DNA of 64,000 bases from Nocardioides psychrotolerans (GTDB taxonomy: Bacteria > Actinomycetota > Actinomycetes > Propionibacteriales > Nocardioidaceae): NCBI RefSeq assembly GCF_900113685.1, contig NZ_FOQG01000004.1, positions 1-64,000 on the forward strand. The letters are read 5' to 3'. How positions within the stretch are numbered: position 1 is the first letter of the stretch; each line of letters starts with the position of its first letter. The notes below the pieces were generated by a model. The model saw only the letters and a list, made by a program, of their open reading frames with translations, searched no databases and was not told the DNA's origin. This document shows, one piece after another, positions 1 through 10,372 of the stretch. The position numbers and the translations under genes were made by a program.

Positions 1-1
1 G

Positions 2-292
2 GCTGCCCTGGCCCAGATCGCCGGCACCTGCCCCATCCCAGCGTCCTCAGGCAACACCGTGCGCCACCGGCTCAACCGCGGCGGCGACCGGCGCCTGAAC
101 TGGGCCCTGAACACCGTCGTGCTCACTCGCATGCGCACCGACCCAGCCACCCGCGACTACGTCGCCCGGCGCACCGCGGAGGGCAAAACCGGCCGAGAGA
201 TCCGACGCTGTCTCAAGCGCTACACCACCCGCCAGATCTACCGGACCCTCAACGCCGCGGCTGCTCCCGACCGACCTGCTTCGGCCGCTTGA
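2..292 (+). pseudogene. IS110-family transposase, C-terminal part (gene cut by window edge)
   Basis: The reading frame is open from the first bases of the window to a TGA at 290-292. It reads through an IPASSGNTVRHRLNRGGD-type segment and RRLNWALNTVVLTRMR, which is characteristic of the C-terminal transposase domain (Transposase_20) of IS110/IS116/IS902 elements. These enzymes mobilise DNA with a RuvC-like DEDD domain that would lie upstream, outside the window. Only about 96 residues are visible, so it cannot be told whether the whole gene is intact. It is followed directly by fragments of other insertion sequences, which suggests an old insertion hot spot. Family assignment is from motif recognition. 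Confidence 0.8.
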
Positions 293-300
293 CAGCACAT

Positions 301-430
301 AGAAGCATCCCAGGTTCTCGGCCGTTCCTATACGGGGTACGGCTCTCGTTGAGGGCAGCGTCGTGGACTTGCTCGTACTCGATGGGCGGGACGTTTCCCA
401 GGGTTCCGTGCAGGCGTCGGTTGACCAATC
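301..430 (-). pseudogene. IS3-type transposase (integrase core) C-terminal fragment
   Basis: Reading the minus strand gives NRRLHGTLGNVPPIEYEQ followed by VHDAALNESRTPY. This is the typical C-terminal end of the rve integrase domain of IS3-family (IS3/IS150-like) transposases. The upstream part of the gene is missing: before the NRRLHG motif the sequence runs into a T-rich tract (about 438-443) and loses similarity. It is therefore a decayed fragment of about 43 codons, with no inverted repeats that could be recognised. Confidence 0.65.
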
Positions 431-589
431 GACCTGACTTTTTTCAGGCTAGCCCGGATCGTTCACGGGCCTGCGGCGTGATCGGCGTGTAGAAACACGC
501 AAGTGCCTACCCAGCAGGGGAACCTTGGGTTCACGACGACGCAAGATCTCCAACGTGGAAGGCACTCCGTAGGTCAAGCGTACGTCGCG

Positions 590-1812
590 GTGTGCTGGCT
601 TGTCCGTAACCGCTGATGGTGTCGGCGTGGTGGCCCACGCGGGCAGTCTCGGACTCCGTCTCCTGGCCGACCGCACCGGCCTGACCAACGAGCTGTCCAA
701 GGCGAAGACGCGTTGCTCGTTCGCTCCCGTCCACGACCGTGGCCGGGAGCTGGTCGACGTCGCGGTGATGATCGCTGATGGTGGTGAGGCGATCACCGAC
801 ATCGACGTGCTGCGGCATCAGTCCAGTGTTCTCGGCCCGGTCGCGTCGCCACCGACGGTGTGGCGCACCCCGGACGAAGTCATCCCGGGCCGGTTGCAGA
901 AAATAGCCACGGCGCGGGCCCGGGTCCGCCGCCATGTCTGGCACAGCTCCTCGGCGGGCTGCCCGCGTCCAAGGCCGCAGGGACCGACCTTGGCTCCACG
1001 GTGGTGCTCGATGTCGACGCCACCATCGTGATCGCGCACAGTGAGAAAGAGAACGCTTCGCCAACGTTCAAGAAGACCGTCGGGTTCCACCCGCTCGGCG
1101 TGTGGTGTGACTGTGAGAATGAGCGTGCGCCGTACAGAACAAGGTCCGTGGCCGCCGGGTGGAGTACCGCGTCGGGTTTGCGGTCACCGAGAAGGTCCGC
1201 GACGCGATCAAGCTGGTGCCCAAGCAGATCTGGACGCCCGCGTCCGATGCCGACGGCGGGATCCGTGAGGGTGGCGACGTCGCGGAACTGACCGGGCTGC
1301 TGGACCTGTCCGGCTGGCCGGAAGGGATGCGGATCATCGTGCGCCGCGAACGACCCCACCCCGGCGCCCAGCTCTCCTTGTTCGAAGAATGTGACGGCTG
1401 GCGCTACCAAGCGATCGCCACCAACACCCCCGAGCAGCCCGGCGTCCAGTTGGCCTTCTTGGAAGCCCGACACCGCGCCCACGCCCGCGTCGAAGACCGC
1501 ATCCGGCACGCCAGAGACGCCGGCCTCGGGCAGGTTCCGTCGAGGGAGTTCAAGATCACCCAGGCCTGGCTGATGGCCACGACCATCGCCGCTGACCTGA
1601 GCGCGTGGACCAGGTTGCTCGCGTTGACCGGTGCTGCCGAGGTCCTCGCTGGCTGTGAGCCCAAAGCGCTGCGCTACCGGTTCCTCCACGTCCCGGCCCG
1701 ACTCACCCACGGTGCCCGCCGGCGACGACTACGGGTGCCGGAGTCCTGGCCGTGGGCGGCCGCGATCGCAGCGGTCTTCGCGAACATCGCAGCGATCCCA
1801 CCACCAGCCTGA
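590..1812 (+). pseudogene. IS1380-family transposase, frameshifted and internally deleted
   Basis: Three reading frames together give an IS1380-type DDE transposase. Frame 1 (about 600-850) reads VTADGVGVVAHAGSLGLRLL and later VMIADGGEAITDIDVLRHQ. Frame 2 (about 940-1120) reads GTVVLDVDATIVIAHSEKEN-like sequence with the catalytic Asp region. Frame 3 (about 1150-1812) reads VEYRVGFAVTEKVRDAIK to the C-terminus, ending at TGA 1810-1812. The frame 2 to frame 3 junction lacks roughly 80-90 residues normally found there (the RPGNAGSNTAADH region), so an internal deletion has occurred. The element cannot make a functional transposase. Fragment boundaries are approximate. Confidence 0.8.
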
Positions 1813-2168
1813 CCACGCCCGTCCGCCCACGACATCACGACCCGGAGAACCGCAGCCCGGCAGCGCCAGCCGGCCCAACGACGTACCCGAGATCAGTCGT
1901 CATGCTTTTCGCAGAGTCCACCCCACCGAGATCGACGCAGCGCCACGCTCATGAATCACCGCTGGTGCCGATTGCTACAAGCAGTGGAAGGGCCCATGAA
2001 GGCAGAGTCGTTGACCGACCTGGTCTACGAGCTACGAGCACCTCGAACGCGCTTGAAGAGCGTCCAGCGGACGGAGTGCGCACACGGTGCACGGCGGTCG
2101 TGAGAATTGCCTGCGCCAGAGCCTCGTCGCGCTTGCCGCCGCCGGTCCCCTGAACGGCTGCGACACAC
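1813..2168. other. Gene-free stretch after the IS1380 remnant
   Basis: No reading frame here has convincing protein character; the short open frames look like random high-GC frames. It probably contains the right end of the IS1380 element and flanking scar DNA, but no terminal inverted repeat could be identified by eye. Confidence 0.4.
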
Positions 2169-2429
2169 TTGACAGAGCAAAGGTGCTGTTTGAGACCACC
2201 TCCTGTGATCATCGCCAAGGCAACCGAGGTCAGTGATCTGGCCGCTAGCGCCTTCGCCGCCAGGTTTTACGCCGTGGTTGCCTCGGCGCAACCGATCGGG
2301 CAGGCGCTGCGCCAGGGCGCGGTCGTGCTGGACCTCATGGGCCTGTACGGGGGCTGGAAGCCCAACGTGCTCTCCCGGACCGACGTCACCGTCGACGATC
2401 TGGTCTTTGTGCAGGTCCCCATCGAGTAG
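2169..2429 (+). pseudogene. Possible CHAT-domain (caspase-like peptidase) C-terminal fragment
   Basis: An 86-codon frame from a TTG reads ATEVSDLAASAFAARFYAVV followed by QPIGQALRQGAVVLDL. The arrangement (VSD, then AA-FAARFY, then a short loop, then IGQALRQ) resembles the end of CHAT protease domains, where a W-x-VSD segment follows the catalytic Cys and precedes the A-x-x-FY helix. The His and Cys catalytic parts are absent upstream, so this would be a tail left after deletion, next to IS remnants. It could also be an unrelated small hypothetical protein. The fit is by eye only. Confidence 0.35.
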
Positions 2430-2511
2430 CAGCTGCCAGTACTCGTCCGTTCCACCCGGCGTTCGCCATCTGGGCGCTGCTCGTTCAACCGCCGCTGCTG
2501 AGATGTTGCGC

Positions 2512-4629
2512 ATGACTGACTCGAGGCGTCCTGAGGCAAGCCGGCGACAGGTGATCAAGACGGGCGGCGCGGCCGCCGGGCTCGCGGTCGCGGGCTCGCT
2601 GCTTCCCCCGTCCATGCACCGCGCGATGGCGGCGCCGATGCGGGCGGGCGGCCTCGGCGCGATCGAGCACGTCATCCTGCTGATGCAGGAGAACCGGTCC
2701 TTCGACCACTACTACGGCAATCTGCGCGGTGTCCGTGGGTACGGCGACCGCACGCGGCTGCGGCGCCGTGTCGGCAGTGACGTGATGCACCAGCCGGTTG
2801 GCCCCGCTGGCCAGGTGCTCCCGTTCTCGGTGCGAGAGGCAGCGGTCGCCGCAGGACGGCCGGCCACCGACATCCAGTACCTCGGCGACCTCCCGCACGG
2901 ATTCAGCGACGCGACCCTGGCATGGGCGGACGGCTGGTGGGACGGCTGGGTGCCGGCGAAGGGCGCGGCCACGATGACCTACTACGACCGGGACGACGTG
3001 CCGCTGCAGTACGAGCTCGCCGAGACGTTCACCACCTTCGACGCCTACCACTGCTCGGCGTTCGGATCGACCAACCCCAACCGCAACTACTTCTGGAGCG
3101 GTACGACGGGCTACGAGCCCGACGGCGTGCGTCGCGCTGTGACCAACGCCGCGTATAGCTACTCCCACGGGGGATATGACTGGACGACTTACCCCGAGCG
3201 CCTCGAGCAGGCCGACGTGTCGTGGCAGATCTACCAGGAGTGGGACAATTTCACGGATAACGCCGTGGAGTACTTCCTCCCGTTCAAGCGGATCGGCACC
3301 AAGATGCTGGCCCACGTCGACGGCAGCTACCGCACGACCGAGGAGTTCTACGACTCGCTGCACGTGAAGCCGGCTGCCGAACAGGACCGGCTGCTGGCGC
3401 AGCTCGAGGAGGGCCGCGCCGCGCTCTCCGCCGAGGAGCGGTCCCTGTTCGACAAGGCGATGTACCGCAGCCGGCCCGGCACCCTGCTGACGCGCGTGCG
3501 TGACGACCTCGCCGCTGGCACCCTGCCCAAGGTCACCTGGCTAGTCCCCACCGCGGCGCTGTCCGAGCACCCAGGCGCCTCGACCCCGGTCGGCTCGGCC
3601 AACCTGATCTACGACCTCCTCGACATCGTCGCCTCTGACCTCGACACCTGGTCCAAGACGGCGACCATGATCAACTTCGACGAGAACGACGGCTTCTTCG
3701 ACCACGTGCCGCCGCCCGTGGCGCCGCGGCCGGCCTCGGGCAACGGCAACGACTGGTACCTCGGCCAGCCGATCGGCCTCGGGCCGCGGGTGCCGATGAC
3801 GATCGTGTCGCCGTGGACGATCGGCGGGCACGTCGACTCCTCCGTTGCCGACCACACCTCGACGCTACGGTTCCTGGAGAAGTGGACCGGCGTCGCCGAG
3901 CCGAACATCTCGGCGTGGCGTCGCGCCGTGTGCTCGGACCTCACCTCCGCCTTCGACTTCACCCGGACCGGCAGCCCGCCCTCCCTCAGCCAGCCCGACT
4001 CCGTACCCGCCCCGGTCTCCCGATGGCGGCCGGTCCCGCCCGCCGACCAGGAGCTGCCCGAGCAGGAGACCGGCCGCAGCGGTTCGCGTCGGCTGGCCTA
4101 CTCCCCGACGATGTCCGCCGGGCTGACAGGCGGGGTCCTGCGGCTCCGGCTCGGCAACACCGGGTCAGAGGACCTGGCCGCCCACGTCTACGGCTTTGCC
4201 GGCGAGCTGCAGCGGCCCGAGCACCTCCTCGTGCCCGCGGGGGAGCAGCAGGAGCTGGCCGTAAGGCCGGCGATCGGGCGCTGGGACCTCGCGGTCCAGG
4301 GCCCGAACCAGTACTGGTACGAGCTGGCCGGCAGCCTCTCCGGGGCGGCCGCAGGTGTCGACGTCCGGCAGTCCACCCGCGCCCGCCGCTCCAGCGTCGA
4401 GTTGACGCTCACCAACGAGGGCAGCGCGCGAGTCATCCTCACGGTGCGTCCGCTGGCCTACGCCGGCGCCACCGTGAAGGTGAAGCTCGCGCCCGGGGGA
4501 AGCCGGGAGATCGCGTGGGCCACCGACCGCGGCTGGTACGACGTTGAGGTCGTCGCCGCCGAAGACGCGACCTTCCGTCGCCGTGTGACTGGCAGACTGG
4601 AGACCTCGTCCAGGGGCGTCACCGCCTGA
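2512..4629 (+). CDS. Tat-exported phosphocholine-specific phospholipase C
   Basis: This 705-residue protein belongs to the phosphoesterase family (PF04185) of non-hemolytic/hemolytic-type phospholipases C, which split phosphatidylcholine or sphingomyelin into diacylglycerol or ceramide and phosphocholine outside the cytoplasm. The N-terminus has a twin-arginine signal: SRRQVIK at residues 10-16, then a hydrophobic stretch ending near AMA. The family metal-site block ENRSFDHYYG follows near residue 60, with a second block DENDGFFDHVPPP near residue 390. The C-terminal 200 residues look like the two beta-rich DUF756 repeats of this family. ATG 2512 was chosen because it places the RR motif correctly; ATG 2503 is also possible. 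A longer frame upstream to 2233 overlaps the CHAT-like fragment and is not credible. Released choline could feed the betaine genes at the far end of the window (inference). Confidence 0.9.
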   Translation: MTDSRRPEASRRQVIKTGGAAAGLAVAGSLLPPSMHRAMAAPMRAGGLGAIEHVILLMQENRSFDHYYGNLRGVRGYGDRTRLRRRVGSDVMHQPVGPAGQVLPFSVREAAVAAGRPATDIQYLGDLPHGFSDATLAWADGWWDGWVPAKGAATMTYYDRDDVPLQYELAETFTTFDAYHCSAFGSTNPNRNYFWSGTTGYEPDGVRRAVTNAAYSYSHGGYDWTTYPERLEQADVSWQIYQEWDNFTDNAVEYFLPFKRIGTKMLAHVDGSYRTTEEFYDSLHVKPAAEQDRLLAQLEEGRAALSAEERSLFDKAMYRSRPGTLLTRVRDDLAAGTLPKVTWLVPTAALSEHPGASTPVGSANLIYDLLDIVASDLDTWSKTATMINFDENDGFFDHVPPPVAPRPASGNGNDWYLGQPIGLGPRVPMTIVSPWTIGGHVDSSVADHTSTLRFLEKWTGVAEPNISAWRRAVCSDLTSAFDFTRTGSPPSLSQPDSVPAPVSRWRPVPPADQELPEQETGRSGSRRLAYSPTMSAGLTGGVLRLRLGNTGSEDLAAHVYGFAGELQRPEHLLVPAGEQQELAVRPAIGRWDLAVQGPNQYWYELAGSLSGAAAGVDVRQSTRARRSSVELTLTNEGSARVILTVRPLAYAGATVKVKLAPGGSREIAWATDRGWYDVEVVAAEDATFRRRVTGRLETSSRGVTA

Positions 4630-4633
4630 CCGA

Positions 4634-4672
4634 GGCACGTCCGCTGCGCATGAGACCTGAACCGGACGTGCC
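4634..4672 (+). terminator. Inverted repeat after the phospholipase gene
   Basis: GGCACGTCCG at 4634-4643 and CGGACGTGCC at 4663-4672 form a perfect 10-bp stem with a 19-nt loop, starting 4 nt after the phospholipase stop. There is no clear T run, which is usual for actinobacterial terminators. The rest of the 371-bp convergent gap (4630-5000) shows no gene. Confidence 0.5.
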
Positions 4673-5000
4673 CGGTCGTTGAGTCGGGCTGCACCAGAGG
4701 AAAGCCCGACACCCAGGAACACCAGCGGCGGCCCTTGTCGGCGATCAGTCGTCGACGTCGTTCGAGCAAGCCTCCGTTGGGGGATCCATGACTGGGCATC
4801 GCGGCGGTCCCGGCACACGAATCTGCGCCGGGACATCTGGGCACGAGTGGAGCCTTGCGTGGACGTCGTTTCGGTGGCGCATCGGCCACGACCTCGGGGT
4901 CGCTTGCACCATGGCCAAGCTGCCCAGGGGCCGGAGCCAGACCGTCCTGTTCTCATCGACCGGGGTAAGCAGGCTCCAACCGACTCCACAGCGGGGCGGG

Positions 5001-6401
<1,401 letters not shown>

Positions 6402-6408
6402 TCCTGCG

Positions 6409-7083
6409 TCATCCTCGGGTCTTTTCCATCCGGTATCCGACGCCTCGCAGGGTGCGGATCGTGACCAGATCGGACGATCCGAGCCGGTTGCGGAGCCGCG
6501 ACATGTGCACGTCGAGGGCATTGCTGCGGATGTCGACCTCACCGACCCATACGTCGTCGTAGAGCCGGGCCCGGCTCACGACGTGGCCGCGGCTCTCCAT
6601 CAGTGAGGTGAGCAGCGCGAACTCGCGGCGAGACAGCGTGACTTCAGTGCCGGCGACATAGGCACGTTGCTCGAGCGGGTCCAGGGTGATGTCGCCGACC
6701 ACGAGTCGATGGTCCGCGTCGGGATCGAGACGGCGACGAATGGCCCGCAGACGCGCATGAAGTTCCTCGAGCGCGAACGGTTTGACAAGGTAGTCATCGG
6801 CCCCCGCCTCGAGACCGGCGACGCGTTCGGGGACGGCGCCGCGGGCAGTCAGCATCAGGATGGGGATGTCGTTGCCCTCGCGGCGCAGCTGCTTGCACAC
6901 CTCGATGCCGCTCAGTCCCGGCAACATCAGGTCGAGCACCACCGCGTCGACGTCGAGCGCGCGGGCTGCGGCGAGGCCACTGGGCCCGTCGAAGCATCCG
7001 ACGGTAGTGACGCGCTGGTCGGCGAGGTAACTGGCGATGAGCTCGACCATCCGATGTTCGTCGTCGACCACCACCACGTGCAT
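6409..7083 (-). CDS. OmpR-family response regulator
   Basis: This 224-residue protein starts at ATG 7083 (MHVVVVDDEHRMV). The receiver domain fills residues 1-115, with the acidic pair DDE near residues 7-9, the phospho-acceptor Asp in VDAVVLDLMLPGLSG (about residue 51) and the Lys in YLVKPF (about 101). The C-terminal winged helix (about 130-220) contains LSRREFALLTSLMESRG and VDIRSNALDVHMSRLRNRLG. It is the transcriptional partner of the adjacent kinase. The ABC-exporter genes directly upstream in the same operon are the obvious target (inference). An earlier start at 7125 would add 14 residues with no family similarity. Confidence 0.95.
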   Translation of the reverse strand: MHVVVVDDEHRMVELIASYLADQRVTTVGCFDGPSGLAAARALDVDAVVLDLMLPGLSGIEVCKQLRREGNDIPILMLTARGAVPERVAGLEAGADDYLVKPFALEELHARLRAIRRRLDPDADHRLVVGDITLDPLEQRAYVAGTEVTLSRREFALLTSLMESRGHVVSRARLYDDVWVGEVDIRSNALDVHMSRLRNRLGSSDLVTIRTLRGVGYRMEKTRG

Positions 7084-7132
7084 GCAGTCAGCGTAGGTGC
7101 GTGGCATCGCGTCTGCTGCGGGCAAGCCAGGT

Positions 7133-7915
7133 CTAGGGCCGCTGCACCGGCAAGGAGGCAGGCGAGGTCGGTCCGACGCCGGTCGCAGGCCGCAGCTGGA
7201 ACGCCACCTCGTCGGCGCCGTCAGGCACCGATGTGGGAAGGGTCAGCGTGCCAGTGGACTGCTCCCGCAGGCTGTATGGAAAGGCGCCGAGGTTTCGACC
7301 TCCGGCCGTCGCGGTCAACGTGCCGGAGCACCCGTCACTCCCGGCCCCGCAGCTCACCTGCAACCCGACCCGGCCTTGGTCGTCGGGTGTCACAGAGGTG
7401 CTCGTGACGGTGAGCAGTGAGGGGAAGGAGACGTCCGTGGCGGTGTTGTCGCCGTTCGGGTCAAAGCACCCATCGAACTCGAAGACCGGGTTGGGGACCT
7501 CACGCCCGCGGGTGTCGGTCATGGTGAGGAAGCCGATGATCTTGCTGGGCCCCGTGACGGTGTAGCAGTCGTTGCTGTGCACGTTGAGCTCGAACTTGCC
7601 GTACCCCTCGGGCGGCAGCGGCATCTTCGGGTCGGTCCAACCGATCAGGCAGACCCAGTCGCCGCCGGGTCCGACGTCGGCCACGTCTGGCCCGTGCTTG
7701 TCGCACATGGCCTCGGCGTGGAGCGACTCAGGGGTGAGGTCGTCGCGGCCCAGGAGGCGTGCCTTCTCAACATAGAGGTTGGCGAAAGCAACCGGGAGCG
7801 ACCGTTCGAGGCGGGCCTGGGTGACGCTGCTCCCATGGCCGCCGGCGGCGACGGCTGAGCCGAAGGCGACCGCGGCGATCAGGGCGATGAGGGTGCCTAG
7901 GATGATGCGGCGCAT
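7133..7915 (-). CDS. Secreted protein of unknown function, in ABC/two-component operon
   Basis: A 260-residue protein starts at ATG 7915 with an export signal: MRRIILG, a hydrophobic core of about 15 residues, then a cleavage-like AVAAGG region. The mature part carries Cys residues in pairs (MCDKHG, VCLIGW, DCYTVTG, DGCFDPNGDN and later SCGAGSDGC), which suggests disulphide bonds outside the membrane. I do not recognise a named domain. It starts 5 nt after the permease stop and precedes the OmpR regulator gene by about 50 nt. It may act as an accessory or ligand-binding subunit for the exporter or the kinase (inference). Confidence 0.75.
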   Translation of the reverse strand: MRRIILGTLIALIAAVAFGSAVAAGGHGSSVTQARLERSLPVAFANLYVEKARLLGRDDLTPESLHAEAMCDKHGPDVADVGPGGDWVCLIGWTDPKMPLPPEGYGKFELNVHSNDCYTVTGPSKIIGFLTMTDTRGREVPNPVFEFDGCFDPNGDNTATDVSFPSLLTVTSTSVTPDDQGRVGLQVSCGAGSDGCSGTLTATAGGRNLGAFPYSLREQSTGTLTLPTSVPDGADEVAFQLRPATGVGPTSPASLPVQRP

Positions 7916-7920
7916 GGTGT

Positions 7921-8820
7921 TCAGCCTCCGGTGATGTCGCGACGGCGGAGCAGGACGAAGGCGGTTGCGAGCGAGGCGACGCACCAGCCTCCGCTGACGA
8001 GCAGGCCCTCGATGAGGGGCCCGGAGAAGCGGGGTTCGGTGAGGAGGCCGTGCCATGCCTCGAACGACGTGGTCACCAGGAACGGGCGGATCGCCTCGAC
8101 GCCTCCGAGGGCACCGACCAGCTGCATCACCATCGCGAGGACCACGGGGGCCGCGATGCCGACGGCGGGGTTGCGCGACCAGACCGACAGCAAGATCGCC
8201 AGGCAGGTGAACGCGAGCATGGGCGGGAGCATCATCGCCCAGCTCGCGGCCACTAGCTGCAGGGCAGTGCCGGCGGGGATTGTCTGGCCGGAGAGCCCGA
8301 TCAGCGGCTGGTGCCCGACAATCATCCAGCTCGACGCGATCGTGGAGACCGCGAGCAGGACAAGCACGAGGGTGGCGAAGGCGCCCGCGGTGATGGTCTT
8401 GGCCCAGAACAGACGGCTTCGACTGGTCGAGCGGGTCAGCACGGTCTTCCAGGTGCCGTGCTGGTCCTCGCTGGCGAAGACGTCGCCGGCGACGATGGCT
8501 GTGAGCAGAGGCAGGACCCACTGCGAGGCGAACCCGAGAACGAGCAGCGACAGGGCGAACCCGTTGTCGATGGCGAACCGTCCGAACAGGGTGTCCTTCG
8601 GCGGGCGGGACTGCCCGTGGATGACCACCACGATCGCGACGGGGGCCAGGACGGCGACCAGCAGGACGGCGCGGGCCCGATACTGCGCCCGCAGCTTGCG
8701 GACCTCCCACCGCAAAGCTGTGAGAGGACCGGGAAGGCGGCGGGCGACGTGGTCAGGCCCGACCGTGCGGACGGGAGCCGACTGCCCGGTCGTCATCGGC
8801 TGGGTGATCGGCTGGGTCAT
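7921..8820 (-). CDS. ABC-2 type transporter permease
   Basis: A 299-residue integral membrane protein with about six hydrophobic segments. It has the ABC-2 layout: a first membrane segment (VLLVAVLAPVAIVVVI), a large loop with GTWKTVLTRSTSRSRLFWAK, then a cluster of membrane segments. The start codon overlaps the stop of the ATPase gene (ATGA, 8817-8820), so the two are translationally coupled and together form an exporter. Substrate is unknown; such pairs beside two-component systems often export antimicrobials or lipids (family knowledge). Confidence 0.88.
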   Translation of the reverse strand: MTQPITQPMTTGQSAPVRTVGPDHVARRLPGPLTALRWEVRKLRAQYRARAVLLVAVLAPVAIVVVIHGQSRPPKDTLFGRFAIDNGFALSLLVLGFASQWVLPLLTAIVAGDVFASEDQHGTWKTVLTRSTSRSRLFWAKTITAGAFATLVLVLLAVSTIASSWMIVGHQPLIGLSGQTIPAGTALQLVAASWAMMLPPMLAFTCLAILLSVWSRNPAVGIAAPVVLAMVMQLVGALGGVEAIRPFLVTTSFEAWHGLLTEPRFSGPLIEGLLVSGGWCVASLATAFVLLRRRDITGG

Positions 8821-9779
8821 CGGAGTGTGTCCTGTAATTGCGCGGGGCGGTCCAAAGACTGGTGAGTGGGGTCGTCGGTAAGCATGAAGAACAGAGCCTC
8901 CAGCGGGGTCCGGGTCGGGGTGAGGGCGAGCAGGCCGATGTCGGCGGACACGAGGGATCCGACGTACGACGACACCTCGGTTGGCGGGCCGGTCACGATG
9001 AGCGCCGCTCCCGGGTCGCGCGCCACCGTGATCGCGAACCGGTTCTCGGCCAGCTTCAGCGCGCGTACGTCGTCGGTGGTCGCCAGCACGTGACCCGGAT
9101 CAGGGGCCATCGTCCGGAGCTGAGCGATGGTGCCGTGGAAGGCGACCGTGCCGCGCGTCATGATCGTCACGTTGTCGCAGATCTCCTCGACCTCCTCCAT
9201 GTCGTGGGAGCTGAGGAGCACCGTCAGACCGCGTCCGGCGAGCCGCTTCACCAACGCGCGCATGTCACGGATGCCCGCAGGGTCGAGTCCGTTGGCGGGC
9301 TCGTCGAGGACGAGCAGCCGTGGCTCGCGCAGCAGGCTGGCCGCGACACCCAGGCGTTGGCGCATGCCGTAGGAATAGCCGCCCACCTTCTGGTCGGCGC
9401 GTTCGGACATCTCCACGACGTCCAGCACCTCCTCGAGCAGGCCGGTCGGCGTACCGCCGTCCAGCAGCGCGAGGCCCTCCAGGTTCTGTCGACCGGTGAG
9501 GTAGGGGTAGAACCGCGGGCTCTCGATAAAGCCCGCGACCCCATCCAACACCCGGACCCCGGAGTCCTCCCACGTCTTGCCGAACACCCGTATAGTGCCC
9601 GCATCAGGACGGATCAGCCCGAAGAGCATCCGCAGGAACGTCGTCTTGCCGGCACCGTTCGGGCCGAGGACGCCGTACACCTCGCCCGCCGCCACGCGAA
9701 CCGAGATGTCGTCGACGGCACGTAGGGACCCGTAGGTCTTGGTCACACCCTGAGCGTCCACGGCCAGTATGTCGTTCAT
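8817..9779 (-). CDS. ABC transporter ATP-binding protein (ABC-2 exporter)
   Basis: This 320-residue ATPase has Walker A GPNGAGKTTFLR near residue 40, a signature GGYSYGMRQRLGVAASL (a variant of LSGGQ), Walker B RLLVLDEPANGLDP and the switch His in LLSSHDMEEVE. The last ~90 residues are a C-terminal extension seen in CcmA/DrrA-like exporters. It is the first gene of a five-gene minus-strand operon (ATPase, permease, secreted protein, regulator, kinase). The upstream region is relatively AT-rich (around 9800) and may hold the promoter. The start ATG 9779 fits the usual N-terminus of the family. Confidence 0.93.
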   Translation of the reverse strand: MNDILAVDAQGVTKTYGSLRAVDDISVRVAAGEVYGVLGPNGAGKTTFLRMLFGLIRPDAGTIRVFGKTWEDSGVRVLDGVAGFIESPRFYPYLTGRQNLEGLALLDGGTPTGLLEEVLDVVEMSERADQKVGGYSYGMRQRLGVAASLLREPRLLVLDEPANGLDPAGIRDMRALVKRLAGRGLTVLLSSHDMEEVEEICDNVTIMTRGTVAFHGTIAQLRTMAPDPGHVLATTDDVRALKLAENRFAITVARDPGAALIVTGPPTEVSSYVGSLVSADIGLLALTPTRTPLEALFFMLTDDPTHQSLDRPAQLQDTLR

Positions 9780-9979
9780 GTCGTGGACGGTAGGAGCCCA
9801 ACATTAAGGAAACATGACCGCGGACTCCGGCCCCGTCGGCGGGCCCCCGTTGCAGTCCCCGGGAGTCCGGTCGCCGCACGCCAGCGAGGGTGGCGCGACC
9901 GGCTGACGTCGCGCCACGCGGGGGAGAGCGCCGCGCGTGCTGCGAGCTGTGCGGTCGTGGTAAGCACGGCGTGTGGGCG

Positions 9980-10221
9980 CTGCGACGCCCTGGAAGGCCA
10001 CGAAGACGCCGTAGGCGGTGGCGAGTCGGCGTTGGGGGACCAGGTCGGCGATCAGTGCCTTGACGCCGTCCACCCGCAGGGCGATTGCAGACGCCGACGT
10101 CGGAGGTCCAAGTCTGTCCGGCCTCCGCGCGAAAACCCGCGGAGCCCATTGCTTGTGCAGCAACGATAAGGGTGGGACAGGCGACGCCGAGAGCGCCAAC
10201 TCCAGTTATCGCCGCCTTCAC
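9980..10221 (-). pseudogene. Remnant of an MFS transporter
   Basis: On the minus strand two frames give pieces typical of a major-facilitator protein. One is a start-proximal hydrophobic piece with MKAAITGVGALGVACPTLIV; the other is VKALIADLVPQRRLATAYGV followed by FVAFQGVA. The latter matches the conserved loop after transmembrane helix 4 (ALxADL-P-xxR-xxAYG). The pieces are in different frames and the rest of the gene is missing, so this is a decayed fragment. The remaining gap sequence (9780-9980 and 10221-10372) shows no gene. Confidence 0.4.
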
Positions 10222-10372
10222 TGCGCCGAGAAGAGCGCGGTCACCAGCACGCCTCTTTCGTCAGGTGTCGTGCGTTCGGTGTTCCGGTGACCGTCAATGT
10301 CGATGCAGGACCCGCCGAGTAGGTCATGGGATACCTTGCGGGTCAGGTTCACTACTGGGATGGGGCCAGGTT

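Noticed and set aside
880..1710. 276-codon minus-strand open frame over the IS1380 relic
   Set aside because: It is the antisense of the transposase; its translation has no known domain.
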